A DNA stretch of 64,000 nucleotides from assembly GCA_030762175.1 (NCBI GenBank), contig CM060842.1:51384001-51448000 (forward strand). Reading direction: 5' to 3'. Positions 55,570 to 64,000 of the stretch are shown here, one piece after another. The first letter of the stretch is position 1. Every line of letters begins with the position of its first letter. The notes under the pieces are model-generated. The model was not told where the DNA came from. It saw only the letters and a program-made list of their open reading frames with translations, and made no database searches. Source of the stretch: Metallyticus violacea (taxonomy: Eukaryota; Arthropoda; Insecta; Mantodea; Metallyticidae). The position numbers and the translations under genes are program-made.

Positions 55570-57440
55570 TCAGACAGGAGTCTTTAAGTTTTTGAAACAG
55601 AAGGTAATCTTAGGGAGCGAGATTAGGTAAATAGGATAGATGCGGAGGCATTTTAAATCGTAGTTCGGCGTAACTGGACGACGTGGCTTGAATGCACCGG
55701 CGCATTGACATGGTGAAACAGCGCCTTCTTTTTGGCAATTTTCGGGCGTTTTTCCACAATTGCTGTCATCACTCTCTCCTAAAGTGATAGGTAGCATTCT
55801 TCAGTAATGGATTTTCCCCTTTTCGAAGTAGTCAATCCAAAGAATTCCTTTGTTTTTTCGTTTCCGGTGTATAATAATGAACCCATGTTTTGTTCATAGT
55901 CGCAAAAAGCCGTAAAAATGGGTTGATCTTTTTAAATAATTTCAAACAGTCGGCTGATGTTCGCTAGCAATTTCGCTTTTGCTCCAGAGTGAGTAGACGT
56001 GGCAAAGTATTTTCATGTGCAATTCACTATGCCGAATAAACTGAACTGCTCGTTGAGATACAAACTTACGCACTTTCACTCGTCTTGCGACCATAGAATA
56101 TTGAATGAACTTTATATCCCCTTGCTGTTGCCCTCTATTACCACGTGAACTAGTTACTTATCAAATCTCGCTAGAATGTGAGCCTGATATGTAGAGAACA
56201 CACGTATATGATCATCCTTCATTACATTATTCTCACTGTTAATACAAGTAAACGGTTTCCTGACATTCCCATTTAGACTGTATTTTTAATTCATTATCAC
56301 CACTTCAGCATATTAGATATTCGTTCCTGAGCTACTCTCTTCTAATTTTATTTCTCAAATTGCCCTACTTAGAGAACGCAGGAATACCATTAGTGAGTAA
56401 TTAATTCTGGTTTTATCGTTTTACGGAGGAGTTAAACATCCACTTCCGTACAAAGCACGGATTATTGTGGAATTTAATTTAACAGTTTTACTCAATTTTT
56501 AGCTTTTAAATTTACTTTCAGAATTTCACTCATCTCTTGTAATTTATAAAGTGTTTTTCAACACATTTTTATAATAAAATAATGAAAACGTTAGGTCGGC
56601 CAAGTCATTAAGAGTAAAGTGAAAAAATGCTGGATAGAAGAGATCATTAAAGGCGCGAGAGTCCTCTTAAAATGCTCTTCGCTTTAAGAGAAAAGAAGTC
56701 ACTCAACTCTTAAGAAAAGCCAAAGATGAGCTAAAGAGCAGTAGATTGCTGCTGAATGTGATTATAAGATAGTCCAATATCTGGGCTTTAATAGTGAGCT
56801 TGGTGGAATGAAGTGGTAAAGAAATGGAAGTTTCCGAGTTCATTGATATTTGCAACTTAAAAATAATTTCAACAATTATGAAAAATAACAAAACTGCAGG
56901 ATTAAACTTTTTGTTAAACGTTGATAGACATACAAAGCCGACGAAGTGCCGGACAAACCTTAGTAACCTCGCTCCGTGTATTATATACAGTTATCGCTTT
57001 CGTCTAACAGTAGCACACTGCCAGAGACACCAGCGTTGTCACTTTTACTCTTGCACATCAAAGACTGAGCAAGACTAAGGATGATGCCTGTTTTTCATAT
57101 TATTAAAGAATAAATTAATACATTATTTACTCTTATTTCCCCACTCGATCTCTGTTAACACAAAAACAGTACTGAAAAACATTGTGACAACGCTGTTTTC
57201 CTGAGCCAACTTTTGACACACAGCATATTATATTAACTTATGATAAACAATCTCAGTTCCAAGAAAAACATTTGTCCGTAACTGAATATAGCATTGTTTA
57301 ACTTTGATAGCCGATGCTTTAACATTCATTTATAACACGGATAGGTATATTGATGTGTATTTAGTTTATCGGTTACACATTAATGTTCTAGATAGCACTC
57401 ATTTCCTATTCAGCAAGAAACAACTGACAAATGCTCCCAT
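55570..57440. other. Intronic sequence, nothing firm
   Basis: Short unrecognised frames at 55570-55797 and 56824-57078. No repeats recognised. Confidence 0.4.
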
Positions 57441-57455
57441 GTTACTACCAAAGAA

Positions 57456-57694
57456 GTAAGATCGCGGTCAGGGTTTTTTTCGGACGTAAAAATTTTAAGT
57501 ATGACTTCCTTCGGGAGGGAAGTGAAGCCGTGGGTCCCGTGTCGTACATTTACGGCACGAAAAAGAACCTTAAGCCTGAAAGAAGAGGCCTCTGAGCAAA
57601 ATTTGTCGGCCGTTTTACGCCCTGAATAGAATGGGACGCTGATGATGTGAGATGTTAAAGAACGCCCCTAAATAAACCAAATCAACAAATCAAC
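57456..57694 (+). repeat. SINE family A, copy 5 (5'-truncated)
   Basis: It begins inside the head (GATCGCGGTCAGG) and continues with the family body and tail AAATAAACCAAATCAACAAA. The flanks CTACCAAAGAA (57445-57455) and CTACCGAAGAA (57695-57705) are an 11-bp target duplication with one change. Confidence 0.92.
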
Positions 57695-57705
57695 CTACCG
57701 AAGAA

Positions 57706-59700
57706 CACTGAGCTGGGTTCTATTTCTCTCAATCTACCAGGTAATGGCACGTTCTGTGTGTTGACTTAATGAAAGAAGAAATGCTGCTTTTAAAATTTTA
57801 TAATTTAAACAATTATGTTTATTTTAATATTACCAATTTCCATCTTTATGAATAAACCATATTCGAACTAAAAATTGGAATATTAAAAACATAAATATTG
57901 CCAATGCTACAGATCGCCTGAACGACTAATAAAATTGTTTTGGAAATAAGAGAGAAAATTACCAAAATCTAACTCAGAAACTTCTCGCAAAACTTATTTC
58001 GCAGCCTAGAAGTCACAAACATGTATCCTTTTAGACAAGTAATGTGAGTTAAGTGGATTTCATGACACTGAAATTTCATGTTTGCATGAGCTCACTAAAA
58101 CACAGAAAAAATAGAGTAAGATTTGCCCGTCTGAATATATGTTGACTGAATAATATTTTTGGAACTCATAATATTGTTTCCGTGACAATTCATCAAGTTT
58201 TGCTGCAATTTCTTCCATCTATAGACTTCGATATAACTTCCTTTGAGGGCTGCAACCCCTCCAGTCCGATTAGCAAACACTTTTAGTGATAAATACAAAG
58301 CCTTAAAGCGTTCATTTTTCCACTGTTAAAGAAAACTTGGAATAAAACTCCAGACAAAGAAAAAAAATGTGTGCGACCCACACCATGCTTGGAGGCATCC
58401 ATACTTTGAGCTACAGCATTGAGCAGTAACAGAAATCGTTATAAAAGGGGAAAAATGAAAAGAGGAAAACTGTGAGTGTCGAACTTGAGAGGTGTCCCGA
58501 AATCTTTTCTCAGCTGTGCTGTCAAAGAGATTGAGAAGCGCAGCAGATAATGAAACTGCCTTCCTAAGCTTTAGATCATAGAGCACGCAGTACTGGGCGG
58601 AACAATAAGGGCGGAATCTGGCCGAGGCGTCGGCTCAAGCTTATTCTCGCTCTGAACGAGATTTTCCGAGCCACATCTCGGGATTTCTAGCGTGCAAAAT
58701 AAAATTGAAGTGGGATTGTGTTCTTTTGTACTGAGGCCCATGAAGTGTTCTTCATCTTTGTGTGGTGTTGCATGGTGTTTTTAACAGACCCTACAAGAGG
58801 CAACCTAGAATGAAATAAGAATGAGCACACATAAGGTTTTTTATATTTATTTCACTCTCCGGCCTTTTGCAGATCTTTATGAACAGAGAAATCTTCAACG
58901 ACCACGAATCTCAGACGACCTTACTAGAATATTATCAAATTCTGAAGCCAATTACAGGATAAATAAGACGACATAAATTATTTGACAATATCAAAGTTAT
59001 GACACAAAACGATAAAATAAGCGCTAGCGTGAAGTAATTATACGGGGATAGGTCGAGACATGGACAACGAAATTAATGGAAATCGAATTATATTTAATGT
59101 ACCACAAAAATGACCCTTTAATGTCATAATAAAACGTTCCATATCCAGGAGTATGACATTGAGACTAAGAATAACACGAAGCGATAGTTCATGTTCTGTG
59201 AGACACCCTTAAATTTGTTTGTATATGAATCTGGTCATTTTTGTGCATGTATATCAAACCCTATTGAAATCAATTCGTGACTTTTCACTGACTGTTTACC
59301 GTCCATTTCTCTATAATACGAGCAAGATTTGTTACCGTTCCGCACCATTTAACAATTACGAATAAATAGAGGGAAAAAAGATTAAAAATAGCTAGTCTAG
59401 CGTGAAGAGTTACCAACCTATCACATGTGCCTTGTAAATTATACCACTGAGGGAGTTTAAGAACGAGTTATGAAAATAATAAGAAAATTTAACAATAATG
59501 ACATTTACCATTAAATGCAATTATTAAATCATTCTACGTCATCATAACACAATTATATTTCAAACTGATATAGTCCAATTTCAGTCTTTCTGTTGGGCTA
59601 CAGGTTGTAGAAGAGGGCAGACTTAAAAAAATAGGCTAAGACAAAGGCTTGCCTACACAGGAAAGAAAACTACACGAGAGTTTCCCTTTACTTCTCTCGG
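57706..59700. other. Intronic sequence; GC-richer patch at 58570-58700
   Basis: No coding family recognised. The patch at 58590-58690 contains a near-palindromic CTCGCTCTGAACGAG and could be an old repeat or regulatory sequence. Confidence 0.35.
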
Positions 59701-59712
59701 ACATTGATTTGG

Positions 59713-59760
59713 AAAAAAAAAAAAAAAAACAAAAAAAAAACAAAAAAAAAAAAAAAAACA
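59713..59760. repeat. Poly(A)-rich tract
   Basis: Three A-runs separated by single C bases. It may be an A-rich tail of a retroposed sequence, but no element body was recognised to its left. Confidence 0.85.
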
Positions 59761-59869
59761 TCACTACGCTTGCGCAATGTGGGCTGAGCCTTCGACTATA
59801 TTAATGGTGATCAGGTATGTTAGTCAAGACAGTGCACTAGTTCAAATAAAGAAATAAATTAGCATGTAC

Positions 59870-60975
59870 AAGTTAACACTCTAATTTTGGGTAGGCTCAG
59901 CCTTGCGGGTTTAATGAACGCTTCGCTCCTGACTAGCACGCCATTGGTCTTTATGTAAGGCATATTTCGCCCCTTGTCCTGTCCATGACCGTCCCTTGTT
60001 ATGTCCATGATACCGAGACTTAGTAAGTGAAGATCTAGCCTCCATCTCCCTTTGGACACAAAACTTTGAACTAAAATTGAATCCAATAAATCACAGATTA
60101 TAAGCTTGGGACATATACGTGTACTGCGTAAAATAAACTCAGACGATGAGCCGCCCATCATGATAAACAATAATGTAATTAATTATACCAGCATGGAAAA
60201 AAAAAATATCTAGAATGGCACAGCCAGGTAACCCATACACGCAATAAAATATTTTCTTCGATTCACACATTAAAACATGCGGCAAAAGATGAACCTCTCA
60301 ATCTCAAAAAGAATCTCACCCAAGTGCTTACAACACATTACAGATTACAACACATTCATAATGCCTGTGTTTGTTTCGTCTTTAACGCTAAACTTGGTCG
60401 TGTGACACTCCTACGCATTCAACTGTCATGGCTACCTCTAAAAAAACGTTGGACTTTCCATTCCCTTTCGCTCCTGTTCAAATCCTCGGCACCTCACCCC
60501 TCAATATATCGCCTCTCACTTAGTACAGAGGTGTCCCTACCTCGAACCCGGAATATGGCTCGTCATCGAACACATTTCTATTCGACCTCATTCAGCGTGT
60601 CAGTTCCCAGAATCTGGTACTCCCTTCCTCCTGAAGTCAGAGGTTGTTGGGCAATGCAATTTAAATGATTTAACCGTAGATGAAATTGTCATCTCAACTC
60701 TAGGAATCGCACGGTTAGTCTCTCGCTTCTTATTCTTCTCCATCCTCTCACCTTGTACTCGAGGAAAATTACTGAAGAACGAATGAAATTCTAACACTAT
60801 CTAATTATATTAAAATATGTAATATTTACATGCATTATACATCTATAATTTGGCTTTTAATGCATTTTATATAACTGTACAATGTACTCTGTATTTTTGC
60901 TGGGTTTTTGCCTGGTAGAGTGAAAGAGAAGGCTCCATGGCCTTAACCCTTGCCAGGGCAAAAGAACAAATAAAT
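59870..60975 (+). pseudogene. Non-LTR retrotransposon remnant (CR1/L2/jockey-like), second copy
   Basis: Plus-strand frames read IISLGHIRVLRKINSDDEPP near 60095-60155, IMINNNVINYT near 60158-60190, HNACVCFVFNAKLGRVTLLR then QLSWLPLKKRWTFHSLSLLF (60355-60475), and FSVSVPRIWYSLPPEVRGCW (60590-60650). This matches the remnant at 37898-38870 and extends further. The 3' end has GAAAGAGAAGGCTCCATGGC then an AAATAAATAAATG tail (60966-60980). Confidence 0.87.
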
Positions 60976-61379
60976 AAATGTATAATTATATGCAGCTGGA
61001 ATTGAAGCATGATATGAAAGACATACGGCCAGAGAAACAACTGCTTCAGTAGTCTCATAAAAGCATTGCATGACTTTTTGTTTTATTAAACACGCACTGT
61101 GGGAATATTCAAAGCAAAAAATCAGTATCTGCCTTTTCTGTTTGCTAGAAGTAGAATTTAAGGATGTAAATTGTATTAAATTAGGGAAAATTTGGCACCG
61201 TTGCCAACAGAAGAATTTTCCCAAAAGCGCCCTTTGATCTTTCTGCATTTACAAAAAGAAAGAAACAAACTTTTAGTATTTTGGTGTAAATAAGTCATTC
61301 CCAACTATACAAATGCAATTGGTATAAACCTTTAACACCTGCTCTAGGCCACAACCCCGAATACTTAAGCTAGGATTTT

Positions 61380-61668
61380 TTTTTATTAAATAGTGTTTAA
61401 CACCCGCTTTTACTACCGAAGCACTATAGGCACAGGACACTGAGGATATATGACATGAAATGACAACAAATGAAAAAGGATATAATTTTTTAAGGAAGGA
61501 AATGTTTCAAGTCAACGTTTAGGGTAATTCCCCAACACTTGCAATTTTTGAAAACTTAGGAAAGCCTGAAAAAAAAAAAAAAATGACGGTCCTGGCAGGA
61601 ATCGCACCCAAGACTGCCATTGATGAATCCGTGCCTTAACGATTTCGGCCACCCATGTCGGTACACTA
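61380..61668 (-). repeat. SINE family B, full length
   Basis: Reverse-oriented copy from the tail (AATAGTGTTTAACACCCGCT) through the body (GTTTAGGGTAATTCCCCAAC) to the head (GGTCCTGGCAGGAATCGCAC and GATTTCGGCCACCCATGTCG). No clear target duplication. Confidence 0.88.
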
Positions 61669-61670
61669 TA

Positions 61671-61823
61671 GGTTGACTGATTTAGCAAGGTGTGAGCTGG
61701 CTTTGTTTTGTCACGTCGACCCTGGTCGTGACGTAATTGCTAGAGGCACCAATTGTGTCGCGACTAGGGGCGACGTGACGAAACAAAGCTTAATTCACGT
61801 CTCACTAAACCCGTTTAACCCTT
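61671..61823. mobile_element. Small palindromic (hairpin) element
   Basis: The core arms GGCTTTGTTTTGTCACGTCG (61699-61718, continuing to 61732) and their complement (61757-61791) match at about 29 of 33 positions. Outer arms also pair more loosely (TTGACTGATTTAG against the complement of CTAAACCCGTTTAA). The spacer is about 25 bp. No coding. It looks like a short foldback or MITE. Confidence 0.75.
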
Positions 61824-62200
61824 AGAGTGAGAATTCGGGGGTATAGCTCAAGAGAAAGGATTAAAGTGTATACTAATTTGAAGCATACTGCTATCAATGC
61901 ATAATATCATTATCAACGCTTCGAGTTACCCAGTTAGCACAGCGATTACAAAAAGATTACACTCTCTTTTCTTGGGATATGATGCCCATGTTGAAGCCAG
62001 GACTCCGCCACGGTTACTCGCTCAAAATTGTTTCTCTTTTTTTCTCTCCAAATTTAAAGGTGAAAACTGCATTATGAGTATTTGACTTTGTTCAAATATT
62101 GACTTGATTCAAAAGAAAAGATCAGGGGAAACATAATCAAAGATGTATCATCTGAAAGACTTAATCACAAAATACAAGGCGTCACGATGAACATGTGACC
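61824..62200. other. Intronic sequence, nothing recognised
   Basis: No repeat or coding block recognised. Confidence 0.4.
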
Positions 62201-62204
62201 CACC

Positions 62205-62480
62205 AAGCGAGGTGGCTCAGGCGGGCAATTGCTTTCAGTAGGTCTGTTTAAAAGCTCTTGGGTTTTTTCGTCGTTTAGCGAATGCTGGGTTAACTTTTTC
62301 CTGTCCATACATTTTGTGCTCTCCCATTTCATACAGTTTCATTCCATTACAGGGTCGAAAGTGCCAGGCGTGATGGGATGGTGCGATGTGATGGTGGCTT
62401 GTGCTTTGGAAAATTCTCTCCGACGCCTGGTGTGAAAATGACCCTTGAGGGGCACGAACTCCTTGGAGCTCCAGCATCGG
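62205..62480 (+). repeat. SINE-like family C, copy 3
   Basis: Starts with an A-box-like GCGAGGTGGCTCAGGCGGGC, then TACAGGGTCGAAAGTGCCAG, TGATGGTGGCTTGTGCTTTG, GACGCCTGGTGTGAAAATG and CACGAACTCCTTGGAGCTCC. The order is the complement of the other two copies. No internal B box is obvious in this copy. Confidence 0.7.
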
Positions 62481-62693
62481 TGTACAGTGTTAGGGACCTG
62501 GTCATGTTCATGCCTCACCGCCCTGGCCTCCCGGTGCCTCCTTCTCATTCCTTTCCCTATTGGAATGCAATGTACAACATGTTCCTATCCATCTAATTAT
62601 AATAGAGCCCTTTTCCAATAATCCAGTTTTGTTTGTTTATTCAACGTCCATTTACACTACTTATCGTAACTGGCTCCCAGGAAAAAAAAAAAA

Positions 62694-62720
62694 AACAACA
62701 ACAACAACAACAACAACAAC
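62694..62720. repeat. (AAC)n microsatellite
   Basis: About nine AAC units following a short A-run. Confidence 0.95.
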
Positions 62721-62844
62721 CTAAAATTTATTTCAAATCTATACAATTTTCTTATCTGAAAAATGCTGCAGTTCGCCATGTTTCAACTTCAATAACTTCA
62801 TACTTCTTCCATAATGACGCCTATAAATTTGTATTTAATTAGAA

Positions 62845-63185
62845 TTAAATATATTAAATTATGTTAAAATGTATTTAATTAGAATAACATACAATATAAT
62901 TAGACTGACGTGTATTTAATTATGTTACAACGTGTTTAATCAGGATGACATGCTTTTTAATTACGCTGAAATGTATTTAATTAATTTTATGGGGTATTTA
63001 ATTAGGCTGACACGCATTTAATGACTTTGCTATGTATTTAAGATGAAATATTTAATGAGGTTGACGTGTATTTTATTTACTCAGGTTGACGTGTGCTTTA
63101 TTTACTTAATTAGGTTAACATGTGTATAATTAGTTTGATATACATTTAATAAGATGAAGTGTATTTAATTATGTTGACATGTACA
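62845..63185. repeat. Degenerate AT-rich minisatellite, about 20-26-bp units
   Basis: The consensus is close to TGTATTTAATTAGGTTGACA. It recurs roughly fourteen times with substitutions and small indels. Confidence 0.8.
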
Positions 63186-63381
63186 ATTTTGTAATTATAC
63201 TTATTAATATTGCAATCTCATTAGCTACCTACTGCCACCAGAAGTAAGTTAAATTGCAGATTGAACAAATACATAAGTTAGCATATAAGTATAACTTAAT
63301 GTGTTCTTCGACTATAACGGAATCTTATATTTGAGGTTTTGTGAGCCGACATGTAATTTTTAAGTCTTTCAGATGAACCAG

Positions 63382-63681
63382 TATTTATATATTTTTGGTT
63401 TATTTGCGGACGCTCTTTAAAATCTCAGGTCTTCAGCGTCGCATTCAATTCACGGCGTGTGCTGGCCGACAATTTTTGCTCAGAGGTCATTTCTTTCAGG
63501 TTTGAGGTTCTTTATCGTGCCGTAAATGTTCGACACGGGACCCACGGCTTTACTTCCCTTCCGAAGGAAGCCATATTTAGGCTTTTTACGTCGAAAAAAT
63601 TCATCGGTCCTGACCGGGTTTGAACCCGCGATCTTGGATTTAGAAGGCAAATATGGTTACCACTACACCACCAGGACCGAC
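63382..63681 (-). repeat. SINE family A, copy 6 (perfect target duplication)
   Basis: Full reverse-oriented copy ending in the head GGTCCTGGTGGTGTAGTGGT (complement at 63658-63681). Perfect 11-bp duplication AGATGAACCAG at 63371-63381 and 63682-63692. Confidence 0.95.
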
Positions 63682-63692
63682 AGATGAACCAG

Positions 63693-64000
63693 GTTTGGTC
63701 TCCAAATGTAAATGTACTTCGAGTTTACCTTCTGAGGATCACCAACCTTAACGTTCCTAAAACGTTGATTCAATAAAACAAGAAATGATAAAAACAAATG
63801 AATTCTTAGGAAAGGGCTAAATGATTTTCATTATCTTACGTGATAAAACCGAGCTCGATATCTTGGCGTAGCACTTGCTTGACACAAACACCAAAGGTTT
63901 CAGTTTGTATTAATGCTAACTCATTTAACTGGATTTGGAAGTACCGGGACAAAGTTGATGAATCCACAAGCGAGCTGCAATTCCTTTGATAACGAAGTTG
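63693..64000. other. Intronic sequence to the window end
   Basis: No feature recognised; no CARP exon seen here. Confidence 0.4.

Larger units (their letters stand above)
44324..64000 (-). other. 3' part of the preceding CARP intron
   Basis: This is everything upstream (minus-strand sense) of the first visible exon. I looked for the preceding CA exon, whose end should encode the conserved E before IQLY and the G-S-E-H block, and did not find it. The intron therefore probably exceeds 19.6 kb and continues beyond the window. Confidence 0.75.

Noticed and set aside
62235..62596. Four overlapping open frames.
   Set aside because: They lie in the SINE-like family C repeat on both strands.
1..64000. 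CRISPR arrays, operons, ribosome binding sites or other prokaryotic features.
   Set aside because: Nothing of the kind: no regular spacer-repeat arrays and no packed coding; spliced exons and SINEs show a eukaryotic nuclear sequence.

Overview
The window is a stretch of large, AT-rich arthropod nuclear DNA, most likely an insect with a big, transposon-laden genome. The evidence is spliced exons with canonical GT-AG borders, tRNA-headed SINEs, and remnants of Tc1, mariner, pogo, PIF/Harbinger, hAT and several LINE clades. I cannot name the species; a hemimetabolous (polyneopteran-like) insect is only a guess.

One host gene can be recognised, on the minus strand. Two consecutive internal exons (44228-44323 and 697-763) encode adjoining pieces of a carbonic anhydrase-related protein of the CA10/CA11 type (CARP). 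At the third zinc-ligand position of active alpha-carbonic anhydrases this protein has glutamine, which marks the acatalytic CARP branch. The two exons are separated by a 43,464-bp intron that makes up two thirds of the window. The rest (44324-64000) is the 3' part of the preceding intron, and 1-696 is the start of the following one. I found no earlier or later CARP exon here.

The introns are a graveyard of mobile elements. Four tRNA-derived SINE families are present: A (six copies, most with clear 11-bp target duplications), B (eight full or partial copies), C (three copies) and D (one copy, sharing its 3' tail motif with B). DNA-transposon remnants include a Tc1-like element with both terminal inverted repeats (7921-9059), a mariner (33383-34445), a second mariner 3' end (26205-26410), a pogo/Tigger fragment (40905-41430), a PIF/Harbinger fragment (18631-19520), a hAT transposase remnant (27250-28130) and a TA-flanked family coding a helix-turn-helix fragment (12828, 30249, 35337). 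Non-LTR remnants occur at 2605-3400, 10650-11750, 17930-18600, 37898-38870, 55249-55494 and 59870-60975. Two LTR-like blocks with promoter and primer-binding-site features lie at 42880-43912 and 49858-50574. Several foldback or palindromic elements, two tandem arrays with units of about 125-155 bp, a degenerate AT-rich minisatellite and many microsatellites fill in the rest.

All mobile-element coding is broken by stops or frameshifts. I see no intact transposase or reverse transcriptase and no coherent new gene system. The best leads are the nested mitochondrial ND4-like fragment inside a SINE (48389-48521), the foldback elements, the LTR-like pair, and a 241-codon open frame with a secretion-signal-like stretch (53649-54374) that I cannot identify.
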